Source of the DNA: Phocaeicola faecium
GTDB taxonomy: Bacteria > Bacteroidota > Bacteroidia > Bacteroidales > Bacteroidaceae
Direction: 5' to 3'
Assembly: GCF_014837055.1 (NCBI RefSeq)
Contig: NZ_JACSPQ010000001.1
Location: 113,035-177,034, forward strand
DNA: 64,000 nt
Part shown: positions 16,915 to 26,015 of the stretch, piece after piece
Layout of the letters: each line of letters begins with the position of its first letter
Numbering within the stretch: position 1 is the stretch's first letter
Notes under the pieces: model-generated
The model's database searches: none
What the model saw: only the letters and a program-made list of their open reading frames with translations
What the model was told of the DNA's origin: nothing
Translations under genes and position numbers: made by a program

Positions 16915-16939
16915 CGAAGAATACCGATTCAAAAACAAC

Positions 16940-18541
16940 ATGATGAAGAAATTAGGCACACTTTTATTAATAATCTATTCTTTGGGAAGTGGGTTATATG
17001 CGCAAGAAGCGCAACGAGATTTATTACAAGGGGGTGATTCGATAGTGACGGAGAAAGCAGTGCTGCTTGATACGCTGGATGCCGTGCGTGGTAATGCGAG
17101 GGCGGCAGGCGACTCCGCAGTAACGCTTAAAGATGTAATCGACATACAGGCTGATTCCTTGTTGCTTGAGATAGAAAGAGCTGCTGTTCATTTTGAAGAT
17201 TCAGTCAATCATTTGAAAGATTCATTGATGAAAGCGAAAATCATGCGTCAGGCAGCAGAGTCGAAACCTTTGCCGGAGGTGATCGCATTTAAGAATCTTA
17301 TTAAAAATTATCGTACATATTTTTCTGAATGGGAAGACCGCTGGGATGACCTTTATTTGCAGATTACCGGAATTAGGTCTGATGCTAATTTCTATAAGCT
17401 CGCCATGCCTGCCACGTATTATCGTGCGCCTATCGAGCAAAGCATGAGTATAGAGGGATGGAAGCCTGTGATACCTTTTGTGCAAGATGATTATAGAGAG
17501 AAGGATATTCAGAACTTGCCGGATTTGAGGCGGTCGGCAAAGGTGGATAATTACATCAACCGCCAGTTGTTAAACTTCTATGTGCAATATCCGAGCTTGG
17601 TTAAGCAGAACGAGGCTGTATTGGAAGGGGTAGAACCGCTGTCCGGCAATTTGGTAATTCAGAATAGGAAGAAAGAAAAAGTACGCTCGATGGCGCACCG
17701 GGAAAAGGTGGGTAAGGTAGATGAACAGGAATTGCTGGTGATAAAACCCAATTTCTGGAAATTTACCGGCGACAGTTACCTGCAATTCTCGCAAAACTAT
17801 ATTTCCCGTAACTGGTATAAGGGTGGTGAAAGTACGAAATCTATGTTGGCAGGATTTACGTGGACTGCCAATTACGATGACCGGCAGGGCATTCAGTTTG
17901 AAAACAAAATAGAGTGGAAGCTGGGTTTCGTAACGGCTCCTTCGGATACGCTTCATTCTTATAAGGCTAATAACGATATGTTGCGTCTTACTTCGAAGTT
18001 GGGATTGCGCGCCTTCGGTACGTGGTACTATACCATTTCCGGCGAATTTAAAACCCAGTTCTTTTCTAACTATGAAACCAACTCCGATAATTTGGTTTCG
18101 GCTTTCTTCTCTCCGGCTGAGTTGAACGTCGGTTTGGGTATGGACTATAAATATACGAAAGACGGGGTATGTAATCTTTCCGTTCTGATAAACCCGCTCA
18201 ACTATACGCTGTATAGCGTGGCGAACGACCGTATCGACCCTACCAAGTTCAATATAAAGGCGGGAAACAAGCGAGAGAGTGTATGGGGTTCACGTTTGGA
18301 AGCTACCCTGTCATGGAAGATTATTAAAAATCTTACTTGGGATTCGCGCTTTTCGTATACTACGAATTATGAAAAGGCGGTTGGCGAATGGGAAAATACA
18401 TTCACCTTTGCTTTCAATCGCTTTTTGTCTACGAAACTCTTTGTTCATGGGCGATTCGACGACAGTGTTCCCCGTGTAGAAGATTTAAGTTATCTGCAAT
18501 TACAGGAGTTGCTTAGCTTCGGATTGAATTATACATGGTAA
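16940..18541 (+). CDS. DUF3078 domain protein, probable outer-membrane protein
   Basis: A 533-residue exported protein with a signal peptide (MMKKLGTLLLIIYSLGSGLYAQE) and a charged coiled region around residues 70-115. The C-terminal ~290 residues are beta-rich and end in a barrel-like pattern with the final aromatic residue LNYTW. Segments such as NFWKFTGDSYLQFSQNYIS and NWYKGGE are typical of DUF3078 in Bacteroidetes. The function is unknown; an outer-membrane beta-barrel is inferred from strand alternation and the terminal W. It is a single gene with its own promoter, ending just before element C. Confidence 0.85.
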   Translation: MMKKLGTLLLIIYSLGSGLYAQEAQRDLLQGGDSIVTEKAVLLDTLDAVRGNARAAGDSAVTLKDVIDIQADSLLLEIERAAVHFEDSVNHLKDSLMKAKIMRQAAESKPLPEVIAFKNLIKNYRTYFSEWEDRWDDLYLQITGIRSDANFYKLAMPATYYRAPIEQSMSIEGWKPVIPFVQDDYREKDIQNLPDLRRSAKVDNYINRQLLNFYVQYPSLVKQNEAVLEGVEPLSGNLVIQNRKKEKVRSMAHREKVGKVDEQELLVIKPNFWKFTGDSYLQFSQNYISRNWYKGGESTKSMLAGFTWTANYDDRQGIQFENKIEWKLGFVTAPSDTLHSYKANNDMLRLTSKLGLRAFGTWYYTISGEFKTQFFSNYETNSDNLVSAFFSPAELNVGLGMDYKYTKDGVCNLSVLINPLNYTLYSVANDRIDPTKFNIKAGNKRESVWGSRLEATLSWKIIKNLTWDSRFSYTTNYEKAVGEWENTFTFAFNRFLSTKLFVHGRFDDSVPRVEDLSYLQLQELLSFGLNYTW

Positions 18542-18610
18542 AGTTTCTTGGAATTCTGTAATTACTTCTGTTTGAGGAGAGTATAAAAACAAATATCCTA
18601 CCGCTATATT

Positions 18611-18708
18611 CCGAAAAACGCAACCGTTAGCGTTGGTTGTTCCAAGCGGTAGCGTTGACCAACTCTACCCATAGAACGCCTTCGTTCTATGGGTAGTGTT
18701 TTTTCAGG
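18611..18708. repeat. Intergenic palindromic element C
   Basis: The cleanest copy after B. Ends are CCGAAAAACGC and GTGTTTTTTCAGG. The second hairpin is a perfect 13-bp stem: CTACCCATAGAAC (18665-18677), loop GCCTTC, GTTCTATGGGTAG (18684-18696). The first hairpin pairs AACGCAACCG with CGGTAGCGTT (one mismatch). It lies in the convergent gap between the DUF3078 and DUF4838 genes. Confidence 0.8.
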
Positions 18709-18715
18709 TCTAATA

Positions 18716-18760
18716 AAAAAGCATTGTCGCTTCCGTTTTTGCGGGGCAACAATGCTTTTT
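18716..18760 (-). terminator. Bidirectional terminator after the DUF4838 gene
   Basis: AAAAAGCATTGT pairs with ACAATGCTTTTT around a loop, giving A-tract/stem/T-tract symmetry. It lies 20 bases beyond the DUF4838 gene stop and 8 bases from element C. Confidence 0.85.
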
Positions 18761-18779
18761 CTCTTTCTCAGCCGTCGGC

Positions 18780-20972
18780 TTATCTTACAGTCACTTCATC
18801 GATAAAGAACCACGAGGGATTTCCTACGCCGTAATGCCAGTGCGGACAAACCTTCGTTCCGGTTACTTCCACTTTCAGGTAACGGGCTTTCAGAGGCTGT
18901 TTCGATTCCATTTTAACCCCTCTGAACAACACCATGTTCGAGCGTTCTTCTTCCATCTCTATCGTCCCCCATGCCTGATAGTTCTTCCCGTCTTCCGAAT
19001 AGCTGTATGTTACCTTCAGCGGGAAAAGAATCCAATGACCTATCTGGTGCAGAAAATCGGTTTCGATGTAGGATACGTCTTTTACTTCACCCAAGTCGAC
19101 GATAAAACCGCCGTCTTTGCCTTCCCAGCCTACCCAGCTCTCCACAAAGCTGGCTCCGCCGAACAAACCGTCGGTCAGCGCCGTTTTGCCCAACTCGGCA
19201 TATTTGCCCGTAGGTTCGGTAAGGTAAGTTACTTTAGCCCCTAAAGCTAAATTTTTTTCATTGCGCGGCATGTAACGTTCGCGGTATAACTTGCAGTAAT
19301 CCAGCGCGCGGTTGTTACGTTCGTTAATGGCAGGGTTGTTAAACCGTTTGGCTTCTGCTTCAAAGTAGTTCAGTTTGGCAGTTACGTCATCGAAATCTTT
19401 CTCCGGCTGTGTGCGGATGATTTCAAGTTCTGAATAAAGCAAAGGCAGGCGGGTACGTTTTACGCGCTCCAGCAGCACAGGGTCGCCCGCTACGGCTGCT
19501 TCCGCCTTGTCGAACAACTGTTTGTAGCGTTTCATCAATATCGGTTTCAGCATACCGTTTTTATGCGAGATGGGAGAGTCATAAATCCACAACCGGAGTC
19601 CGCTTCCCCACAGTGCGCCCTGTATGATTTTGATATACTGATATAAATATTCGCCTGCCGCACCGTAGTAACCTTTCAAGAAATGTTGCATCAACTTGTC
19701 GGCATCCGCATCGGGATTCCACATCAGTTTCGAAGCCAAGTAAGAACGCAGTTCGGCAAAGTCGCCTCCGTAACTGCTGGCTATCTGCGAGAAGTGCATT
19801 TTTACGTGGTGGTCGCGGAAGATGCGGATATTGTCTTGCATGATATGCAGGTTAGGGAAGGGCGACAGATAACCGTCGAAATTGATTCCGTAATCCCACA
19901 CGAATATGTTGTCCGTAATGTCCGACCATCCTTTCAGCGCCTTCATGAAATACTGTCCGCTTGGATTTTCCGTAAGTGATACCTCACGGTCGCAGTCGAT
20001 GTCGCAAAGCATCACCACCACGTTTGGCAGCGGTTTCACGTTCTTAGGCGGATTCATGGTATACAGATATGCCAGCGTAGCGATTTCCTTGTCCGGGAAA
20101 CGTGCCGCTAACTTATTGATGAAATAAATCAAGCTGCCCGACGGAGAGCCTGCTGCGTCGTCCAGCTTTTTACATTCAGGACACGTACAGTTGGTATTGT
20201 TTCCATCGTTTTGGCTTACGCTGATAATTTTCTTGTCGGGATTCGCCTTGAATATGGAGTCGATACGCTGTGCCACGATTTCGAATACCTCCGGATTAGT
20301 CAGACACCACTGTGCGCCCGGATGCCGTTTGCCGTCGAAGTAAGCATAATACTCCGGATGAGTAGTCCCGTACTCCGATACGGGCAACAGTTTGTTGAAT
20401 GTATGTACCCAGTAGTTCGCAGCAAACGCTTCGGCAGGTTCTTCCAACCGGTACCACCATTTGTATAAAGAGTCTGTCTGAAGCGCATAGTTCTGTGTCT
20501 GACGGTAACGGAAAGCCGGATTATCGGTTTTGTTGATAGATGGAAGCGAGATGTCAGAACGCTTTTCCAACTTATATTCATTATTTCCCCAATAATCTAC
20601 CCCCAAGTAATCTTCGAGCAATGATACCACGCCGTATACAGCTCCGTTGTCTTTTCCTGTAATAACCAGCTTGCCTCCGGTGGTAGAAATTTGGTAACCG
20701 TCTTCTTTTACATCGTCCGATGCCGAAGTACCAATCAAGATGTCGCCTGCAGCCGCTTTTCCTTTCTGCCGGATATCCAGTCGGCATCCGCTTATTTTTT
20801 GTACGAAATCTTGCAGGATGTTGGCAGCCGTGCGGTTCACTTCAATTTGTTCTGCCAATACGATTTTAGAATTGCTTTTCCCGTTTTTAACCAAGTCTAC
20901 CTGTGCGTATGCCGAGGTTCCCATAGAGATTGCTCCGGAGAGCAATAAAAGTTTAAAGAAATCTGTTTTCAT
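18780..20972 (-). CDS. DUF4838 (GH163-like) glycosidase with discoidin-type C-terminal domain
   Basis: A 730-residue exported protein (signal MKTDFFKLLLLSGAISMGTSAYAQ). It has an N-terminal alpha/beta domain like that before GH20/GH67 catalytic domains (~25-135), a DUF4838 catalytic-type region (~150-500) with VSQNDG...CTCPECKKLD and FVWDYGINFDGYLSP, a helical linker, and an F5/8 type C-like sugar-binding domain (~590-730, ending NPSWFFIDEVTV). From memory, DUF4838 proteins founded family GH163, endo-beta-N-acetylglucosaminidases acting on complex N-glycans; this is not confirmed here. Position 93 bases after a GH20 gene in an N-glycan-type locus supports that role. Confidence 0.8.
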   Translation of the reverse strand: MKTDFFKLLLLSGAISMGTSAYAQVDLVKNGKSNSKIVLAEQIEVNRTAANILQDFVQKISGCRLDIRQKGKAAAGDILIGTSASDDVKEDGYQISTTGGKLVITGKDNGAVYGVVSLLEDYLGVDYWGNNEYKLEKRSDISLPSINKTDNPAFRYRQTQNYALQTDSLYKWWYRLEEPAEAFAANYWVHTFNKLLPVSEYGTTHPEYYAYFDGKRHPGAQWCLTNPEVFEIVAQRIDSIFKANPDKKIISVSQNDGNNTNCTCPECKKLDDAAGSPSGSLIYFINKLAARFPDKEIATLAYLYTMNPPKNVKPLPNVVVMLCDIDCDREVSLTENPSGQYFMKALKGWSDITDNIFVWDYGINFDGYLSPFPNLHIMQDNIRIFRDHHVKMHFSQIASSYGGDFAELRSYLASKLMWNPDADADKLMQHFLKGYYGAAGEYLYQYIKIIQGALWGSGLRLWIYDSPISHKNGMLKPILMKRYKQLFDKAEAAVAGDPVLLERVKRTRLPLLYSELEIIRTQPEKDFDDVTAKLNYFEAEAKRFNNPAINERNNRALDYCKLYRERYMPRNEKNLALGAKVTYLTEPTGKYAELGKTALTDGLFGGASFVESWVGWEGKDGGFIVDLGEVKDVSYIETDFLHQIGHWILFPLKVTYSYSEDGKNYQAWGTIEMEEERSNMVLFRGVKMESKQPLKARYLKVEVTGTKVCPHWHYGVGNPSWFFIDEVTVR

Positions 20973-20997
20973 GATTGATTTTGGTTTATTAATATAA

Positions 20998-21035
20998 GGG
21001 GTGTACCGTCATTGTTGTCAAACGCGATACACCCC
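20998..21035 (-). other. Hairpin between the GH20 and DUF4838 genes
   Basis: GGGGTGTA pairs with TACACCCC over a 22-base loop, in the 93-base gap. On the minus strand the tail is CTTATATTAAT rather than a pure T run. It could be a weak terminator or an mRNA-processing site that sets unequal expression of the two enzymes. Confidence 0.45.
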
Positions 21036-21065
21036 AAGATGCTGGTATGTGATTAGTGTGTTTAG

Positions 21066-23387
21066 TTATTCCAGACCGATTTCGTCAACGAAAATAAACG
21101 CCGGGTCACCTTTTCCCCAATGCCATGCCGGGATATGATATTCCGGCTGAGCGATGATTTTTACATACCGGGCGTTTGTAGGTTCGAAAGTCAACTCATG
21201 AGTATAGATACCGTCTTTGGCATCTTTGGTAGCCACCGGGTAAGTTTCCGATTTTACTTCCTTGTAATTCTTTCCGTCGGCAGATACCGCCACGGTCAAT
21301 TTGCGCAGATCAAGAACTTCATCTACGATTACCACGTCCGTCCGTACCCACGCTTTGCTGATGGATGTTTCTTCCTGCAAGTCAATCACGGCTTCCATGT
21401 CGTTTTTGTAGAAAGCAATCCAGCGTCCGGTACGGTAGTTGTTCGTACCCGTCAATCCGTCTATCAGCGTGTTGGCTCCTTCGTATTTATATTTTTCATT
21501 GATAGGCTGAAGCATGGTTATGGGTTTCATGGTCGCTTTGTTGAACGCGATTTCTTCTTTCAGCGCATTGCTGCTTCCGTTTGCACGTATCGCTGCGGCT
21601 TTCAGCGTACAGCTTTTGTCTATTTTCAGCGTATCGGTGTAACGTTCAGAAGAAGCCGTAGGCTCACTGCCGTCCAGCGTATAGTAGATGGGAGCATCGT
21701 CTATTGTACTGAGAACCACATCGAGCACGTTTTCTGCCGTATTGGGGAGATAAGTGGCTCTTACTCCGAACACGTGTTTCGCATAATTGTAGTTTTCTGT
21801 ATCATAGATGTTGATGAGTCGAGTAAGGCGTTTCAAGAAGTTGTCATAATTCTTCTTTTCCGGCATAGTCCATTGGATTTCTGACAAAGCAGCCATACGT
21901 GGCAATTCCATGTATTCCACTTGACGGAAAGTAGGAATGTATTCTGTCCATAAGTTCGCTTGCACACCGATGATGTGTTTAGCTTCTTCCGGGGTAAGAG
22001 CCGAGGGCACGGGTTCGTAGTTGTACACCCGGTCAACCGGAATGTAGCCGCCGATGGCAATCGGTTCGTTCTCCGTATCGGTAGTCTGATAATAATCGAA
22101 ATACAGATGTGAACTTGGTGTCATGATGGCGTCGTGACCTTGCTTGGCAGCTTCGATTCCACCTTCAATTCCGCGCCATGACATGATGGTAGCGTTAGGA
22201 GCCAGTCCGCCTTCCAGCGTTTCGTCCCAGCCAATCATTTGCCGTCCCTTAGAATTCAAGAACTTCTCGGCATGATTGATGATGAAGCTCTGTAACTTCT
22301 GTTCGGCAGTATGATGCGCATCGTCCTTCAATCCCAAAGCCTTGATGCGTGCCTGACATTTCGGGCATTTCTCCCAGCGTACCTTCGGACATTCGTCACC
22401 ACCCACGTGGATGTATTCCGACGGGAAGATTTCAACGATTTCTCCCAAAACATCATCGATGAATTCCAGCGTCTTGTCGTTGCCTGCGCAAAGCACATCA
22501 TCAGAGATACCCCATTGCTTCCATACCTCATACGGACCGCCCGTACAGCCCAGTTCGGGATATACCGTCAAGGCAGCCTGCATGTGTCCGGGCATGTCGA
22601 TTTCCGGAATTACCGTGATATGACGCTCTTGTGCATATTTTACAATGTCTTTAGCTTCTTCCTGTGTATAGAATCCACCGTAAGGCATATTGTCGTATTC
22701 GCCCGAATTGTGTCCGATAACCGTTCCTGAGCGTTTTGAGCCTATTTCAGTCAGTTTAGGATGTTTCTTTATTTCGATGCGCCAGCCCTGATCATCGGTA
22801 AGGTGCCAATGAAGACGGTTGATGTTATGTAGCGCCAGCATGTCGATGAAACGTTTTACAGAGTCGGCGGTGAAGAAATGGCGTGAAACGTCGAAGTGCG
22901 CTCCGCGGTACGCAAAGCGGGGATAGTCATTAACCACCGTAGCAGGGAACACCACATCTCCCTGCGCCGTAGGCATTGCCTTGCGCAGCGTCTGGATACC
23001 GTAGAACACACCAGCTTCCGAAGCTCCGGTCAGCGTAATCTGCTGTTTCGAAACCTCCAGCCGATAAGCCTCCTGATTGCTGTCACTCAGTCCGAGTGCC
23101 AAAACAATAGCATTCGAAGACGGAGCTTCATCGGTAACCTGTATGGTTTTCCCTGTTTGTTCGCCGATGTATTCTGCCAGAAACTCAGCATTCCGTTTCA
23201 TTACTTCATTTCCTTTGGGATATACGATAACCGTATTGTCGGTCAGCGTAAAGTCTCCTGTCGTGCTTGCCTGTATGTCTTGCGGCAACGGAATCACTTC
23301 AAAATTAGCTTGGTTCACTGTGCCCGGAGAACAAGCAAAAAGCCCTCCGCACAAAAAGAACAATCCTAAGATGTACTGTTTTTTCAT
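21066..23387 (-). CDS. GH20 beta-N-acetylhexosaminidase lipoprotein
   Basis: Removes terminal GlcNAc or GalNAc from glycans. The N-terminus is a lipoprotein signal (GLFACS lipobox), so it is probably tethered in the periplasm or on the surface. Order: GH20 N-terminal domain (~30-150), TIM-barrel catalytic domain (~155-500) with the catalytic pair Asp331-Glu332 in HVGGDECP, a chitobiase C-terminal-type module (YYTLDGSEPT, ~555-620), and a discoidin-like domain (~640-773). The last ~25 residues resemble the end of the DUF4838 neighbour (WHWGKGDPAFIFVDEIGL), suggesting a shared module. It sits downstream of the PUL core after a large terminator. Confidence 0.95.
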   Translation of the reverse strand: MKKQYILGLFFLCGGLFACSPGTVNQANFEVIPLPQDIQASTTGDFTLTDNTVIVYPKGNEVMKRNAEFLAEYIGEQTGKTIQVTDEAPSSNAIVLALGLSDSNQEAYRLEVSKQQITLTGASEAGVFYGIQTLRKAMPTAQGDVVFPATVVNDYPRFAYRGAHFDVSRHFFTADSVKRFIDMLALHNINRLHWHLTDDQGWRIEIKKHPKLTEIGSKRSGTVIGHNSGEYDNMPYGGFYTQEEAKDIVKYAQERHITVIPEIDMPGHMQAALTVYPELGCTGGPYEVWKQWGISDDVLCAGNDKTLEFIDDVLGEIVEIFPSEYIHVGGDECPKVRWEKCPKCQARIKALGLKDDAHHTAEQKLQSFIINHAEKFLNSKGRQMIGWDETLEGGLAPNATIMSWRGIEGGIEAAKQGHDAIMTPSSHLYFDYYQTTDTENEPIAIGGYIPVDRVYNYEPVPSALTPEEAKHIIGVQANLWTEYIPTFRQVEYMELPRMAALSEIQWTMPEKKNYDNFLKRLTRLINIYDTENYNYAKHVFGVRATYLPNTAENVLDVVLSTIDDAPIYYTLDGSEPTASSERYTDTLKIDKSCTLKAAAIRANGSSNALKEEIAFNKATMKPITMLQPINEKYKYEGANTLIDGLTGTNNYRTGRWIAFYKNDMEAVIDLQEETSISKAWVRTDVVIVDEVLDLRKLTVAVSADGKNYKEVKSETYPVATKDAKDGIYTHELTFEPTNARYVKIIAQPEYHIPAWHWGKGDPAFIFVDEIGLE

Positions 23388-23695
23388 ATAAATAATATTG
23401 ATTAAATATGTGTGTAAATTGGATAATAACTTTATCGCGATGAATTTAAAAACAAGCCGACAACTTTATGAATACGAAAGCATATTCTGACTGATGTGCG
23501 GGGTTGTTTTTTGCTTTTATAGCTAAATGATTTAAGCATGTGTTTGTAAAGTTTTTATTGAGTCAACAAAAAGTAGTTACCGTTTTTCACTGTTATTTTT
23601 TAGTGCAACAAACTTACAATTTTTTTCGGATATATTTATGTAATACTGAAAAAATTTGCTTTCTCCGCGCAAGAAAAACTTTTTTTATAAAAATG

Positions 23696-23772
23696 ATAGG
23701 GGTGGAATCTGTCCTCCTGAATACATCGGTTTACCTGCCTCGTGCATTCAGGAGGATGATTCCAACCCCTAT
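23696..23772 (-). terminator. Large terminator hairpin at the end of the susCD operon
   Basis: ATAGGGGT-GGAATC-TCCTCCTGAAT pairs with ATTCAGGAGGA-GATTCC-ACCCCTAT around a ~23-base loop. On the minus strand it is followed by CATTTTTATAAAAAAAG. It lies 28 bases after the last SusC-operon gene and separates it from GH20. The rest of the gap (23388-23695) is AT-rich with no gene seen. Confidence 0.85.
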
Positions 23773-23799
23773 ATGATAATTATCGAAATGTTTTCCGGA

Positions 23800-24747
23800 T
23801 TATTCGTTAGCTACGTAAACATAAAATGCAGTAACATCTACACGACCCGGTACAGTAATCATTTGATATTTTAGATAACGGGTAGCTCTTGGTTCTTTGA
23901 ATGCAATTGCTTGAGCAGAACCGTACGTTTGTACCGTATTCATCGATTTCCAATCTGTGCCATTATCGGAAGTAAACACTTCTATTTCTGTTGGTGCATA
24001 TCCGGCTCCCCAATGTCTGGTTTGAATACCGGTTACGTTATAAACTTCTCCGAAATCTACAGTAAACCAGAAAGGAACTCCGTTTGTGGCAACATCACTT
24101 CCACCGGTGCCGGCTACAGTATTGGAGTTCGGATTTTCTACACCTTCCATGAATTCGAACGTCCAATCAGTTTTGTTCGTCATGAGTGTGCTGTTTTCAG
24201 GAGCATAACCGAAGAATAAGAACTCTTCAGGTTTTGCCTGTTCCTTTTTGATGTTAACTTTAATACTTTGATTAAATTCAGAATTGGTAACATCGGCAGC
24301 TGTAGTAGAAATTCCATCCATCTGTATGGTTAGTACCATATCACATTCTGCATTGTTGGTTACAATATCCGACCAGTCGGTGATGCTGATTGTTACATCT
24401 TCCGATTTAGTTTCTCCTGCTTTGATTGTTGCAGTATTGGAAGATAATATCACTTTGTCCGCACTAATGCTATCGCAAGTAGCCGTAATGTTCACAGTAA
24501 CATCTTGACTTGTTGGTTTATTCAGTGTAGCCATAACTTTATATTCTACACTGCCTTCTATGCCTTTATCTTCTACGTGTTTCAGTGTAAAAGATTCAAT
24601 GGGTCTGAGGTAATCTGATTGCAGCAGTGAAACGTAGCTCATGTTCCATTCGTTCACTTGATTTTCATCATCATCGTTACACGAAGTGAAAGAAACCGTT
24701 CCGCCAATGAATGCTGCCATCAGCATATATTGAAAAAACTTTTTCAT
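23800..24747 (-). CDS. Surface lipoprotein with BT_3987-like and discoidin domains
   Basis: A predicted cell-surface glycan-binding lipoprotein of the PUL, 315 residues. The lipoprotein signal ends FTSCNDDDEN, the acidic run after Cys being the Bacteroides surface-export signature. A DUF1735/BT_3987-type Ig-like domain follows (~45-180). The C-terminal F5/8 type C-like domain (~195-315) carries VDFGEVYNVTGIQTRHWGAG. The start is set at MKKFFQYM, since the longest frame runs back into the preceding gene. No catalytic residues are recognised, so binding rather than hydrolysis is inferred. It is the last gene of the operon. Confidence 0.8.
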   Translation of the reverse strand: MKKFFQYMLMAAFIGGTVSFTSCNDDDENQVNEWNMSYVSLLQSDYLRPIESFTLKHVEDKGIEGSVEYKVMATLNKPTSQDVTVNITATCDSISADKVILSSNTATIKAGETKSEDVTISITDWSDIVTNNAECDMVLTIQMDGISTTAADVTNSEFNQSIKVNIKKEQAKPEEFLFFGYAPENSTLMTNKTDWTFEFMEGVENPNSNTVAGTGGSDVATNGVPFWFTVDFGEVYNVTGIQTRHWGAGYAPTEIEVFTSDNGTDWKSMNTVQTYGSAQAIAFKEPRATRYLKYQMITVPGRVDVTAFYVYVANE

Positions 24748-24776
24748 ATCGTTTATTTGTTTATTTATAATATGTA

Positions 24777-26003
24777 TTATTTCCAATCTGTAGCTGTATC
24801 GGTAGACAAGATACCGTCAACCCACGTAATAGGTTGGCTGGTTTCCAATGTGTGTCCCTTTCCGGTTGCATCTTCGAAGATGGTATAAGTTCTTCCGTCT
24901 CTTGTTTCAGTTGTACCTTTATCCATGCGCCAGTATGCTTCCAATCCGGTAGAGTTCGGGCTTACCTGTGTCATGCTGTTGGCTATTTGTGTGGCATTGC
25001 GTGCAACAGACCAGATACGTACTTGGCTGACCAAAATTTGACATCCTCTCCACCAGCCGCTTTGGTCGCCGTCGCCATCTGTAAACCAACCGATTCCTTT
25101 AAATTTCAGACACGGATCTGAGCAAGCTAATTGTCCGCTCTCGATGCCATTAACGTAGATACGGTAAGTAGCTCCGTCGAATGTTACTGCCAAATGTTGC
25201 CACTTGTTAGATTCGAAGTTATGGCTCGGGTTTACATAACCATTGTGTAACTGGATTTGAACCAATGAGTGAGCAGCCCATCCGTTTGCTTCATCAGGAC
25301 TTTGCGGGTCTTCAAAGCGTAAAAGAACCGATCTGTTTTCGCCGTCGCTTGTAGTAAATACGGCACGGTTACGGTTATTCGTGTCACTTACTTGGAAACG
25401 AACTTCAACGGTATATTGTGAATAAGTTTCCGGATTTGCAGCATACTCGGGTGAAGACAAGTTAGCTCCATGAATGAACTGCGGAGCAGAGAATTCAACT
25501 ATATTTTCTGCCAAGATGATATAAGTACCCGTGTTAGGCATTACCGGATAATTACCATCGGTTGATTCCAATCGTACCGGCAGTGCGTATGCTTCTCCGG
25601 AATAAACCATTTCTTCCGAAAAGGCTTTTAATGTTACGATAGAGGCTTCGGCATTATAATTTCCTGCTTTGATTACGATGTCTTCTGGTAATGTATACTG
25701 TCCTTCCGGAATAGCAATGTAGCTTGTACCGTTTTTGGTATTATATTCATCTAAGATAGTTGGGTCAACTACTAATTTGAAGTGGCTGTCAGTTGAAACA
25801 GCATTACTTACATGAATATTCAATGTGGTAGAACTTTCGCCCGTAGCTTGTACGGTCAGTTTTGCGCTGCTTCCCGAGAGTGCTTCATCAATGTAAGCAT
25901 GTGTGTCGAGAGCTTGATATTCAGCATTGTCACATGCTGTAAATGTTCCTAATCCGGCAATGGAAGCCGATAGCAACAATGTTTTGATATAATTTAGTTT
26001 CAT
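24777..26003 (-). CDS. Surface lipoprotein with BT_3987-like and LamG domains
   Basis: A 408-residue lipoprotein (lipobox TFTAC) with a DUF1735/BT_3987-type N-terminal domain (~30-160, PEDIVIKAGNYNAEASIV) and a concanavalin-like Laminin-G domain (~170-400). The second domain holds WQHLAVTFDGATYRIYVNG and WRMDKGTTE. In related N-glycan loci such proteins sit between the GH18 enzyme and other surface binders, so it is probably a glycan-binding accessory protein. No hydrolase motif was seen. The start at the second Met (MKLNYIKTLLL) is preferred slightly over three codons upstream. Confidence 0.82.
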   Translation of the reverse strand: MKLNYIKTLLLSASIAGLGTFTACDNAEYQALDTHAYIDEALSGSSAKLTVQATGESSTTLNIHVSNAVSTDSHFKLVVDPTILDEYNTKNGTSYIAIPEGQYTLPEDIVIKAGNYNAEASIVTLKAFSEEMVYSGEAYALPVRLESTDGNYPVMPNTGTYIILAENIVEFSAPQFIHGANLSSPEYAANPETYSQYTVEVRFQVSDTNNRNRAVFTTSDGENRSVLLRFEDPQSPDEANGWAAHSLVQIQLHNGYVNPSHNFESNKWQHLAVTFDGATYRIYVNGIESGQLACSDPCLKFKGIGWFTDGDGDQSGWWRGCQILVSQVRIWSVARNATQIANSMTQVSPNSTGLEAYWRMDKGTTETRDGRTYTIFEDATGKGHTLETSQPITWVDGILSTDTATDWK

Positions 26004-26015
26004 AAGTTTCATCTG

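Noticed and set aside
23388-23695. Promoter for GH20: minus-strand TAAGTTTG at 23609-23616
   Set aside because: It fits the -7 consensus but has no -33 partner and lies over 200 bases from the start; too weak to list.
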